Below, piece after piece: positions 8,589 to 16,082 of a stretch of DNA of 38,759 bases. The DNA is from Flavobacteriales bacterium (GTDB taxonomy: Bacteria; Bacteroidota; Bacteroidia; Flavobacteriales_D; Sanyastnellaceae): the NCBI GenBank assembly GCA_029242765.1, contig JAQWTJ010000016.1, forward strand, positions 1 through 38,759. Direction: 5' to 3'. The notes beneath the pieces were generated by a model, which did not search any database, was not told where the DNA came from, and was given only the letters and a program-made list of their open reading frames with translations. Each line of letters starts with the position of its first letter. Position 1 is the first letter of the stretch. The translations under genes were made by a program, and so were the position numbers.

Positions 8589-9163
8589 CACGGCGTGAAA
8601 TTGAAAGGGGAATGAAAGTCATCGAACAAGGGCGCCTCAGCATCCTTCTCTGAAAGCTGGGGGCGCTGGTCAAGCCCATAATCGGCATGCGACCAGTCGA
8701 TATTGAGCGCGGCGTCATCCCAACGAATCGAACGTTCCGCGTCCGCATCGTAGCGCACCGTGCATTTGTAGCAAAAGGTGGTGGCGTCCTCAAGCGAGAG
8801 GAAGCCGTGTGCAAATCCGGGGGGGATCCACAGTTGCCGGCCATTTTCTGCGCTCAAAACCACCTTTTGATGCTGACCGTAGGTGGGGGAACCCAACCGC
8901 AAGTCAACCGCCACATCTAGCGCCGCGCCTGCTGCAACACGCACGAGCTTCCCCTGGGCGAAGGGGGGAACCTGCAGGTGCAGACCCCGCAATACTCCCG
9001 CATTAGAGACGCTTTGATTGTCCTGTACAAAGGTCACTGCATGGCCCACAGCAACGTGAAATTGCTCGGCATTCCACGTTTCTTCAAACGCACCACGCCG
9101 GTCGACAAATCTGCGAGGAATGAGCTCGAGAAGCCCCGAAATCGAATGGGTTTGAATTTTCAA
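8588..9163 (-). CDS. rmlC: dTDP-4-dehydrorhamnose 3,5-epimerase
   Basis: Cupin-fold epimerase that converts dTDP-4-dehydro-6-deoxyglucose to the rhamno form during dTDP-L-rhamnose synthesis for surface polysaccharide. Family signatures are RFVDRRGAFEETWN, FVQDNQSVSNAGVLRGLHLQ with the catalytic His at 62, GKLVRVAAGAALDVAVDLR and IPPGFAHGFLSLED. Its 191 residues are standard length. It starts 9 bases after the Wza-like gene and its TGA overlaps the next ATG. The rmlA, rmlB and rmlD partners are not in this window, so the pathway must be completed elsewhere, or the enzyme may serve a related deoxysugar. Confidence 0.92.
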   Translation of the reverse strand: MKIQTHSISGLLELIPRRFVDRRGAFEETWNAEQFHVAVGHAVTFVQDNQSVSNAGVLRGLHLQVPPFAQGKLVRVAAGAALDVAVDLRLGSPTYGQHQKVVLSAENGRQLWIPPGFAHGFLSLEDATTFCYKCTVRYDADAERSIRWDDAALNIDWSHADYGLDQRPQLSEKDAEAPLFDDFHSPFNFTP

Positions 9164-9172
9164 GAGGATGGA

Positions 9173-9955
9173 TTAGAGAACGCCAATGAGTGATAGAATA
9201 ACTGTAACGCCAGAAATCAGCCCCAGCAATGGGGTCATGTCCTGCAAAAATTCAGAGGCGTACTCAGGCAAGGGCTCAATGTAAATGATGTCCCCGGCCT
9301 GCACCGTTGTGCTCGCGACGGATAGACCTTCGATGGTGGACAAGTCGAATTGATACACCCTCTGGGTGTGATCCACGCGACGAATCAACTTCACGTTGCG
9401 CGCATCACCGCGCTGGCGAATTCCGCCGGACAAGGCGATCACCTCGATAAGCGTCATATTCGGATTGGTCAGCGGAATCACTGTGGCTTGGCCCGGCGCG
9501 CCTGTAAAAATTAGCGCGCGCTTGTTCGTCACTTCTATTTGGGCAAATGGCGAGATATAAAATTCAGTGTACAGCTCTTGCAGAATGGCTTGGGCCTCGC
9601 GAATTGTTTTTCCTGCCACCACAACACGGCCAATCTCAGGCAGCTCCACCTCCCCGCTCGCCTCAACCTCAAAGAGAGAGACCGCCTGATTTCTAAACAA
9701 CAAGGCCCCTCCACTTTTTGAGTCGGTCGTACCGGCCGTTTGAGCAAGTAAGCGCTGTCCGTGGTTAGAAAAGAGCTGAAAGCTCAGCATGTCGTTAGGC
9801 GCAATACGGTACTCGGTTGACAGTTCAACCGGCAACGCATCAAAGGTGAACCCCTTGGGTGTGGAGAACATGACATTGCGATTGATCGAGCAGGAACTGA
9901 TCGTTGCGGCGAGCACTGTAAAGAAAAGAATGCGAAGAATCGTGGACCGGAGCAT
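9173..9955 (-). CDS. Wza-like polysaccharide export lipoprotein
   Basis: Outer-membrane polysaccharide exporter of the Wza/poly_export family. A lipoprotein signal ends at ISSC with Cys22 as the lipidated residue. The polysaccharide export motif begins YRIAPNDMLSFQLF (about 49-62); a SLBB-like part follows (GEVELPEIGRVVVAGKTI, FYISPFAQIEV, NMTLIEVIALSGGI, VQAGDIIYIEPL). The extreme C terminus is a hydrophobic helix (about 240-258), a feature seen in short Bacteroidota members. It heads a three-gene operon with rmlC and a transglycosylase. A minus-strand TATTTTCG box lies only 4 bases before its ATG, so the mRNA may be leaderless. No Wzc-type tyrosine kinase is next to it. Confidence 0.9.
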   Translation of the reverse strand: MLRSTILRILFFTVLAATISSCSINRNVMFSTPKGFTFDALPVELSTEYRIAPNDMLSFQLFSNHGQRLLAQTAGTTDSKSGGALLFRNQAVSLFEVEASGEVELPEIGRVVVAGKTIREAQAILQELYTEFYISPFAQIEVTNKRALIFTGAPGQATVIPLTNPNMTLIEVIALSGGIRQRGDARNVKLIRRVDHTQRVYQFDLSTIEGLSVASTTVQAGDIIYIEPLPEYASEFLQDMTPLLGLISGVTVILSLIGVL

Positions 9956-9959
9956 AGGG

Positions 9960-9967
9960 CGAAAATA
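9960..9967 (-). promoter_or_regulatory. -7 box TATTTTCG of polysaccharide operon
   Basis: Minus-strand TATTTTCG lies 4 bases before the ATG at 9955. It shares a 33-base spacer with the TACTTTCG box of the divergent GNAT gene, so the two polymerase sites must overlap physically. Confidence 0.45.
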
Positions 9968-9974
9968 AGCGGGC

Positions 9975-9982
9975 TACTTTCG
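9975..9982 (+). promoter_or_regulatory. -7 box TACTTTCG of GNAT-mltG unit
   Basis: TACTTTCG lies 6 bases before ATG 9989. With the opposing TATTTTCG box it forms a compact divergent promoter whose upstream elements must extend into the neighbouring coding sequences. Confidence 0.45.
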
Positions 9983-9988
9983 CTCGGG

Positions 9989-10510
9989 ATGTCAAAAACG
10001 TCAGAACTTTTACAACGCGGAGCAATAGCACTTCGAATGGTCGAGCCGAGCGATGCGGAAATGTTGCTCAAACTCGAGCTTGAATCTGGCGAAAAAGCCT
10101 TGACAGTCAAGCAAATGCAAGATTTTTGCAAGGGCCACCAGGACCTGTACACCATGGAACAATTGCGGCTGATTGTAGAACATGAAGGGGCCGCCGTGGG
10201 CGCAGTGGACCTGTTTGACTACCAACGGCAACACCTGCGAGCTGGCGTGGGCATTGCGTTGGCCGTAGAAATGCGCGGCATGGGCCTGGCGGTGGCCGCC
10301 TTAAAAGCGCTTATCAACTACGCTCAACACACGCTCCACCTTCGATCGCTGTACGCCCACACCCCATTGGATAACCCGGCAAGCGTGGCGAGTTTCGCCT
10401 CGGCGGGCTTCACCCGGGTGGGCCTGATGTCGGACTGGGTTCGACGAGAACAAGGCTGGGTTGATGCGGCCGTCTACCAATTCATCTTCCCCAACCTGCA
10501 GGACGGATGA
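9989..10510 (+). CDS. GNAT family N-acetyltransferase
   Basis: Predicted acetyl-CoA-dependent acetyltransferase, closest in layout to the RimJ/RimL/SpeG-like group. It opens with the usual ALRMVEPSDAEMLLKLE. The acetyl-CoA binding region is GVGIALAVEMRGMGLAVAALKALINYA (split here into VGIALAVEMRGMG and the following helix), followed by LRSLYAHTPLDNPASVASFASAGF, the characteristic Asn-and-second-helix region where the new side chain is placed. It has 173 residues, standard for the group. The TGA overlaps the ATG of mltG (ATGA), so the two genes are probably co-translated. The acceptor substrate is unknown; linkage to mltG is the only context. Confidence 0.85.
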   Translation: MSKTSELLQRGAIALRMVEPSDAEMLLKLELESGEKALTVKQMQDFCKGHQDLYTMEQLRLIVEHEGAAVGAVDLFDYQRQHLRAGVGIALAVEMRGMGLAVAALKALINYAQHTLHLRSLYAHTPLDNPASVASFASAGFTRVGLMSDWVRREQGWVDAAVYQFIFPNLQDG

Positions 10511-11535
10511 CGCGAAAAAGCAATGGGCGCGGCAGGCGCAAAGGACGGAATATCTTATTGGTCGCTTCTGTGCTCCTACTGAGCGGCTTGGCGTGTGCAG
10601 TGCTGATTGCAAGCTGGACTTTCAAGGTCAATTCAACCGGCGCTCATCATAGCGAGCGCTTCATCGTACAGCCGAACGAGCAGGCCAGCAAGGTGATCGA
10701 CCGGCTTCTTGAGGGCGGCTGGATTGAAGATGATCTCTCACTCAGACGCTATATCGCGCTGCGCCAATGGGAAAATGCGATGCGGGCGGGGCGCTATGAA
10801 ATTGAAGGCGGACTGGACAACCGCGCCTTGGCGAGGCGTTTGTTGAGCGGCTCACGCGAGGCGGTCCAAGTGCAGTTCACGGGCGTACGCTTGCCGGAGA
10901 CTTTGGCGGGTATTGTCGCAGGTCAAATATCTGCTGACAGTGCCGAATTGGCCTCACTGCTGGGCCCTGAAAATGTGCGCACCCTCTGCATTCCGAACAC
11001 GTACGAACTGTGGTGGAAGACCTCTGCCGAGGAATTTGTGGAGCGTATGGAAGGCGAGTGGAACAAGTGGTGGACCCCGGCCCGGCGCGCGCAAGCTGAG
11101 GCTATCGGACTGAGCCCCGCAGAGGTGCACGTGTTGGCTTCAATCGTCAAGGCCGAGGTGTCGAAAACGGACGAAGCGGATGTGGTGGCCGGCCTGTACT
11201 TGAACCGGCTGAACAAAGGCATGCACTTGCAAGCTGACCCCACCTTGGTGTACGCCTTAGGTGATTTCACAATCCGGCGGGTGCTGGATGTGCACCGCGA
11301 AATCGATTCGCCCTACAACACGTACTTGCATACCGGACTGCCGCCGGGCCCGATCAACTACCCGGAATCGGTGTACCTCGAAGCGGTGTTGAACGCGAAA
11401 GACCACAAGTACCTGTACATGTGCGCACGAGACGACTTTTCGGGCTACCATGCTTTTGCAAAAACCTACCGCGCTCACTTGCGCAATGCCAAGCGCTACC
11501 ACCGCGCCTTAAACAGCGAACGGATATACAGATGA
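10507..11535 (+). CDS. mltG: Endolytic murein transglycosylase MltG
   Basis: Inner-membrane endolytic transglycosylase (YceG family) that cuts nascent glycan strands and is thought to end their polymerisation. A basic N terminus leads to one membrane helix (about residues 13-35). A LysM-like region (FIVQPNEQASKVIDRLLEGGWI) precedes the catalytic domain with IPNTYELWW, LASIVKAEVSKTDEAD (the Glu of KAEV aligns with the catalytic Glu of ASIVEKET in E. coli), LYLNRLNKGMHLQADPT, SPYNTYLHTGLPPGPI and the C-terminal YHAFAKTYRAH. The 342 residues match the family. The start codon overlaps the GNAT stop by four bases. Confidence 0.95.
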   Translation: MTRKSNGRGRRKGRNILLVASVLLLSGLACAVLIASWTFKVNSTGAHHSERFIVQPNEQASKVIDRLLEGGWIEDDLSLRRYIALRQWENAMRAGRYEIEGGLDNRALARRLLSGSREAVQVQFTGVRLPETLAGIVAGQISADSAELASLLGPENVRTLCIPNTYELWWKTSAEEFVERMEGEWNKWWTPARRAQAEAIGLSPAEVHVLASIVKAEVSKTDEADVVAGLYLNRLNKGMHLQADPTLVYALGDFTIRRVLDVHREIDSPYNTYLHTGLPPGPINYPESVYLEAVLNAKDHKYLYMCARDDFSGYHAFAKTYRAHLRNAKRYHRALNSERIYR

Positions 11536-11687
11536 TATTATCGTTATTGGCACACTTGAAGCCTCCGCATCTCGCAGTGGACGCCGGCCTCTAGTTTCCC
11601 TTCGCTTTGATTGCTCAAGGCGCCCAATGAACCGCCGCTATACAATTAAAGCATCTCTTGAGTCAATACGCTCTAACAGACTGATAA

Positions 11688-11701
11688 TCTGACGAGTCAG
11701 A
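11688..11701. other. Perfect inverted repeat between convergent genes
   Basis: TCTGAC-GA-GTCAGA directly abuts the TAG stop of the M23 gene (11702-11704, minus strand). It sits in a 166-base convergent spacer that holds no gene. It lacks a T-run, so it is only a weak terminator candidate; the short loop also allows a protein-binding palindrome. Confidence 0.35.
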
Positions 11702-13519
11702 CTAATTGTCCGAGTCAATTTTTGAAGCGTCCGATGAGGGTGTAACGGACGGTAAAGCCCAAGCTATTTCGGTGTAATGACCGGCCTTGTCAACGGCCCA
11801 AAAACGCACTTCCCCTGCCTTGCCTGCTTGCGTATCGGCCGAGGTGTCCCCTACGCGATCGTCCGAAAACTGGTAGGTCAGCCAGCCCTTGTCGCGCGCA
11901 ACGCGCAGCCACTTCCCTTCGAATATTCCTCCGTGCCGAGCAAGGCCACTGAGTTCGTCCTCGACCTTTACTCGCAACACGCGCCCAGCCCCTTCCCCGC
12001 TCAACACAGGCGTTCCAAAGACCGGTGGCAAGCTGTCTTGACGCAAGGCGAACCGGCCGAATTGCTTGACGCTAAATTTGACACGCCCCAAGAAGGGGTC
12101 GGCCGTCCAAGCCGCATTCACCTCCCCGTCGTCGTCCAAAGCGCACAACACCCACGGGTCCTGCGACTTCCCGGGTGCAGCAGGAATGTCGCAACTCAGA
12201 ACGTAAGGCGATCGCAAAGCAGCGTCTCCACTGCGAACTTCAAACGTTAACGAGTCCAGCGACTGCAGTTGCGCCCAGGTGTCTTGGTAAAAACAGCCCC
12301 CGGGAAAGTCAGCCGAGATACGGCCGTAGCGGTCGGATGCGGCTGAAACAGTGAAGGGCTGCCGGTGATCTGAGGCGGCGGGGTGAGGTGCGCAACAGGA
12401 GTCGACCTGCGTCGAATCGCTAGGCAAGCTACCGGTCAAGCCCAGTTCGACTGTGCTTTGATTGCCCGCATGGTCCAAAAGGACGACGCGCAAATGCAGC
12501 GAATCACCAGGAGCCACCGTGATGGGGGCCATGCCGGCTGGGCACTTATAGATGCGCAAGCGATTGCCGGGGAGGCGATGCAGCCGGTGGATACGCGCCT
12601 TTTGCTCGCGCCATCGACTGTAAATGGTGTGGGCGGCTACATCCTTATTCGTGGAGAAACTGAGTTCATCCATCCGGTGACTGTGAAGCAGCTCAAGCGA
12701 ATCGCCCACCGCATAGACATCCAGGCCGTACAGCCCGTGCACGAAGCCCGTGCCGTCCATGCGGTCAAAGGCCTCCACCCCTAGCCGTACCGGACCTTCC
12801 ACACGGGCCCAAGCCCCCTGTTCAGGCGTCCAGCGCAGCGTTTCGGTCGAATTGATGGCCGCACCACTCGAGTCGGCGGCCGCGTCAACGGGGATAAGCC
12901 AGAGCGCCTTGAAAGCGGGCGGAACGACGTCCTCATCGGTCAGCCCCCAAGCCAATGGGTTCAGCGGATGTTGGGTGGCGCGGTCGCGCACTTCAAAATG
13001 TAGATGCGGCCCGAAACTGCCACCTGAATTGCCCGACCAGCAGATGGTGTCGCCCGCTGAGAAACGAAACGCCGTGTCCGCCCAAGCCGCATCAGGCCGA
13101 ATGTCAATCGCCCAGCTTTTTCGCGCGTACTGCTCGGCCATCAGCCAAGCCTCCAGCTTAGGATGAAAGGCGCTGAGATGGGCGTAAACCAAGGTCACAG
13201 GGGCCGTCCGAACGCTGTCCCCACCAAGCGAGTCGCTGTCAAAATACAGCGCCTTGCCATAGCCGCTGGACTTAACTGCTAGGCGAGATATGACGCCATC
13301 TGCTGCCGCCAAAACAGGCAACCCCTCACGACCCTGCGTTCGAATATCCATCCCCGTATGAAAATGCCCCGTGCGGATTTCTCCGAAATTTCCGCTGTAT
13401 TGGAGCGGAATGGCCAGCGGGGCGCGAAGTTGCCCCAGAGCAGAAGACGAAGACAAGCCAAACATCAGCACCGACACCGCAGCCAACAAAAGCCATCGCA
13501 AGCCTGTACCAATTTTCAT
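11702..13519 (-). CDS. M23 family metallopeptidase (LytM-type), secreted
   Basis: Predicted zinc endopeptidase acting on peptidoglycan cross-links, or a catalytic-site-bearing regulator. A signal peptide ends near SSSALGQ (residue about 30). The M23 domain lies directly after it (about 40-195): HTGMDIRTQGREGLPVLAAADG (split: HTGMDI contains the first zinc ligands His and Asp), VYAHLS and SFGPHLHFEVRD with the HxH motif. About 400 residues of beta-rich sequence follow without a recognised domain; similar long C termini are common in Bacteroidota M23 proteins. All zinc ligands are visible, so it is probably active. It is transcribed away from the zapB-like/zapA unit; the 69-base spacer carries boxes for both directions. 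Confidence 0.9.
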   Translation of the reverse strand: MKIGTGLRWLLLAAVSVLMFGLSSSSALGQLRAPLAIPLQYSGNFGEIRTGHFHTGMDIRTQGREGLPVLAAADGVISRLAVKSSGYGKALYFDSDSLGGDSVRTAPVTLVYAHLSAFHPKLEAWLMAEQYARKSWAIDIRPDAAWADTAFRFSAGDTICWSGNSGGSFGPHLHFEVRDRATQHPLNPLAWGLTDEDVVPPAFKALWLIPVDAAADSSGAAINSTETLRWTPEQGAWARVEGPVRLGVEAFDRMDGTGFVHGLYGLDVYAVGDSLELLHSHRMDELSFSTNKDVAAHTIYSRWREQKARIHRLHRLPGNRLRIYKCPAGMAPITVAPGDSLHLRVVLLDHAGNQSTVELGLTGSLPSDSTQVDSCCAPHPAASDHRQPFTVSAASDRYGRISADFPGGCFYQDTWAQLQSLDSLTFEVRSGDAALRSPYVLSCDIPAAPGKSQDPWVLCALDDDGEVNAAWTADPFLGRVKFSVKQFGRFALRQDSLPPVFGTPVLSGEGAGRVLRVKVEDELSGLARHGGIFEGKWLRVARDKGWLTYQFSDDRVGDTSADTQAGKAGEVRFWAVDKAGHYTEIAWALPSVTPSSDASKIDSDN

Positions 13520-13522
13520 GTT

Positions 13523-13531
13523 CGAAAGTTA
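13523..13531 (-). promoter_or_regulatory. Candidate -7 region of M23 gene
   Basis: Minus-strand TAACTTTCG lies 3 bases before ATG 13519. Read as TAnnTTTC it matches the -7 consensus except the last base, and it ends TTCG like other boxes in the window. Confidence 0.35.
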
Positions 13532-13564
13532 CTCGCAGTCGCCGGCCGTAGCGCAATCAATTCC

Positions 13565-13572
13565 TACTTTAG
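13565..13572 (+). promoter_or_regulatory. Candidate -7 box TACTTTAG of cell-division unit
   Basis: TACTTTAG lies 16 bases before ATG 13589, matching TAnnTTTG at all but one position. It would start the long zapB-like to yggS transcript. Confidence 0.4.
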
Positions 13573-13588
13573 CCATATAGCTACGAAC

Positions 13589-13879
13589 ATGAAATCTTCG
13601 ATAAAATTGCTGAATGAGCTGCTTTTGGACGTCAAGTCAAAGACCGCCCATTTGATTGAGGACCGCGACCGATTGCAACAATTGTGCACGTCTTTAGAGT
13701 TGCGCGTCACCGCATTGGAATCAGAATTGGAATCGGCATTGGAGTCCAAGCCAGAAGCGGTTTCAGAAGACCCCGTAGCCCGCGAACGCATCCGCAACTT
13801 GGTGAACGAGATTGACGCCTGCATCGCCATGATGCCCCAGCGAGACCAAGTCGAAACCATTGAACCCGTCACGGCATGA
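13589..13879 (+). CDS. Small coiled-coil protein upstream of zapA (ZapB-like)
   Basis: A 96-residue protein. ATG 13589 is chosen over in-frame upstream codons because they would read through the divergent promoter region. Residues about 5-60 are a heptad-rich coiled coil (LLLDVKSKTAHLIEDRD, LCTSLELRVTALESELE), and the C terminus is acidic with RERIRNLVNEIDACIAML-like spacing. Its stop overlaps the zapA start (ATGA). A short coiled-coil gene directly before zapA is a common Bacteroidota arrangement; by position and form it is a candidate FtsZ-ring partner of ZapA. Homology to E. coli ZapB is not evident, so the function is inference. Confidence 0.75.
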   Translation: MKSSIKLLNELLLDVKSKTAHLIEDRDRLQQLCTSLELRVTALESELESALESKPEAVSEDPVARERIRNLVNEIDACIAMMPQRDQVETIEPVTA

Positions 13880-14139
13880 GTGAAGTTTCCATCCAAGTGA
13901 CCATCGCCGGTCGCCCTTATCCATTGACTGTGAGCGAGAATGATGCGGAGCGCATCCAAGCCTGCGCAGTGCAGATCAATGATTTCGTACAGCAATTTGG
14001 CCACGATTTCTCGGTGAGTGACAAGCAAGATCTGCTGGCTATGGCCGCCTTGCATTTGACCTCGCAAGTCGAGCCGGACTACAGCACAGCCATCAAAGGC
14101 CTTGAAGAAATTCGATCGCTGATAGGCGACGCCGAGTGA
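13876..14139 (+). CDS. zapA: Cell division protein ZapA
   Basis: Small FtsZ-ring associated protein that bundles FtsZ protofilaments. Its 87 residues show the family layout: an N-terminal beta part (VSIQVTIAGRPYPLTVSENDAERIQACAVQIND) whose core is ITIAGRxYPL-like, then the helical dimerisation part with DKQDLLAMAALHLTSQ. The start overlaps the preceding coiled-coil gene by four bases. The TGA overlaps the GTG start of the flippase gene (GTGA), so cell-division and surface-polysaccharide genes are translationally linked here. Confidence 0.88.
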   Translation: MSEVSIQVTIAGRPYPLTVSENDAERIQACAVQINDFVQQFGHDFSVSDKQDLLAMAALHLTSQVEPDYSTAIKGLEEIRSLIGDAE

Positions 14140-16082
14140 GTCGGCAAGAACAAAAAATGGGGCGATCGGTGCGTTGGCAATCGATCAATGTGGCGACGCA
14201 AGTCGTGCTGCAAATTGTATTTCTACGTGTATTGGGCGCGTATTTGGTGCCCGGAGAGTGGGGCCTGATGGGCATCGCCTTAGCCATTGTGGGCATCATT
14301 GAAATCTTCGCGCAAATCGGCGTTGGGCCCTCGCTCATTCAACGCAAAAATCTTGAAGAACGGCACATTGCCGCTGCGTTCTGGCTCTCAACTTTGCTTG
14401 GGATTGTCTTTACGGCGGCCATCTATTTTGCAGCGCCAGCGGTAGCAAATATCTACGGTGACATGGCGCTGGTGCCCGTCCTGCGCTGGATTGGACTGAG
14501 CTTCACCCTGGCTGGTCTGGCGCTGGTCCCGCGAAGCATTCTGCTGCGCCGCATGGACTTCCAAAGCCTCTTTTGGTCCTCGCTTTCCTCCATGCTACTG
14601 GCCAACTGGGTGGTCGGTATCGGAATGGCCATTGCGGGCTACGGGCTCTGGTCGTACGCCGTCGCATTAATTGTACAGAACGCTTTGCTCGGCGTGAACT
14701 TCTGGTGGCGAGCCCGCGTTCGCATTCGCGGCGGAATGCCGTGGGCGGCGCTCCAACCTTTGCTCCGATACGGCACGGGCAGCACGCTGTTCAACGTATT
14801 CAACTACGGCGCCACCAAACTTGACGTCCTGGTGCTGGGCTACTTTCTACCCGGGACGGCTGAGTCGCGCATGGCCCGCACGGGGCTGTACGAGCGCGGC
14901 ACCTACGTCATGGGCTTGCCCATCACCATGCTGGGAAAACTATCAGACAGCGTTCTTTTTTCGGGCATGTCTTCAGTCCAATCCGACCCCAAAGCACTGG
15001 AACGCATCTTCCTTGCCGGTGTCTATTACGTGATGTGGTTGGTGGTGCCGGGCGTGGTCTTGCTTGAATTGTACAGCCGAGAAGTGGTGCTGCTCCTGCT
15101 GGGTCCAGCGCTGTTGGGCAGCGTGCCCATTGTTCAAATCCTGATGCTCGGCGTACTGGTGCGCGGACTGGTGAAGGTCTGCGACGCTTTGGTGCGCGCG
15201 GTAGATGCTGTGTGGGCAGCGGCGGCAATCAAGGGCGGCTTTATGCTCTGGGTGACCGCCGCAGCATGGTGGGGCGCAACGATTGGGCTGGAAGCGGTGG
15301 CTTGGGGCGTGGTGGCTGGGACGGTGCTTCAATGCGCCTTCATGCTAGGGTTGACCTCACGCAGGGTGGGCGTTCGGGCTGGGCGCATTTTACGCAAGGC
15401 CATTCCGGGGCTGGTGGTCGGAGCGCTGGCTGGCTTGGGCGGTGTGGCTGGCTATGCCTTGCCCGAAGACTGGGGTGTGGCGCGACTCGCCTTGGGCAGC
15501 GCGGCGGCCGGGCTCGTGCTGCTGGGCGGAACAATTGCTGCACCATGGATTTTTGCTCAAGGCGAACATGCTTTGCTGGCCGACTTGGCTGGCAAGCTGC
15601 CGGACGGCCGGCTAAAATCCCGTTGGAGCCGCCCAAGTAAAGCAGGAGGTGCTGCCGCTGCACTGGGCATGTTGTTAGCGCTGGGAAGCCCCGAATTGTC
15701 TGGCCAAAGTGCCACGCCGACTGCTATAACAACTCCAGAGCCTGTACTGATCGGGCCACCCGAGCCGGGGCAATGCAGCCCGGCCGTGGACCGACTGCAA
15801 GTGACGGCCTTCGAAACTGAATTGCAGGGCATCCCCTTTCAAGAAAAGCGATTGGAAGCCATGTTCACTTGGACCCAAAATCGGTGCTTGACGACCTATG
15901 CAGCCACACGTTTGCTGCACAACTTAGACGACGAAGTGCAGAAACTCGATCTCGCTTGCCACATTGTCAGCAAGATGAAGCACCCTGAGCAAGCCTCAGA
16001 ACTGGCCTCAACTTTTAATTTAAAGAGATACCGCCAACGCTTTGAAACGTGGCTTGGACAGACGAATTTTGCACCATGGTAA
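14136..16082 (+). CDS. Polysaccharide flippase (Wzx/MATE-like) fused to a secreted DUF4476-like domain
   Basis: Residues about 1-490 form a multi-pass membrane protein of the oligosaccharide flippase superfamily, which moves lipid-linked sugar units across the inner membrane (VRWQSINVATQVVLQIVFLRVLG, split here at about residue 25; GPSLIQRKNLEERHIAAAFW; LVPRSILLRRMDFQSL). After a basic linker (DGRLKSRWSRPSK) comes a signal-peptide-like hydrophobic stretch (about 505-522, ALGMLLALGSPELSGQ), then about 100 residues resembling DUF4476 (FETELQGIPFQEKRLEAM, CLTTYAATRLLHNLDDEVQ, LDLACHIVSKMKHPEQASEL, a Trp/Arg-rich end). By the positive-inside rule the last domain would face the periplasm. The frame is open throughout. 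The start is GTG 14136, coupled to zapA; ATG 14157 is an alternative. It overlaps serC by 7 bases. Confidence 0.85.
   Translation: MSRQEQKMGRSVRWQSINVATQVVLQIVFLRVLGAYLVPGEWGLMGIALAIVGIIEIFAQIGVGPSLIQRKNLEERHIAAAFWLSTLLGIVFTAAIYFAAPAVANIYGDMALVPVLRWIGLSFTLAGLALVPRSILLRRMDFQSLFWSSLSSMLLANWVVGIGMAIAGYGLWSYAVALIVQNALLGVNFWWRARVRIRGGMPWAALQPLLRYGTGSTLFNVFNYGATKLDVLVLGYFLPGTAESRMARTGLYERGTYVMGLPITMLGKLSDSVLFSGMSSVQSDPKALERIFLAGVYYVMWLVVPGVVLLELYSREVVLLLLGPALLGSVPIVQILMLGVLVRGLVKVCDALVRAVDAVWAAAAIKGGFMLWVTAAAWWGATIGLEAVAWGVVAGTVLQCAFMLGLTSRRVGVRAGRILRKAIPGLVVGALAGLGGVAGYALPEDWGVARLALGSAAAGLVLLGGTIAAPWIFAQGEHALLADLAGKLPDGRLKSRWSRPSKAGGAAAALGMLLALGSPELSGQSATPTAITTPEPVLIGPPEPGQCSPAVDRLQVTAFETELQGIPFQEKRLEAMFTWTQNRCLTTYAATRLLHNLDDEVQKLDLACHIVSKMKHPEQASELASTFNLKRYRQRFETWLGQTNFAPW

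Noticed and set aside
13358-13588. Longer start for the zapB-like gene
   Set aside because: It would overlap the M23 gene 5' end and the shared promoter region; the encoded extension is low-complexity and Arg/Gln-rich like an antisense read.
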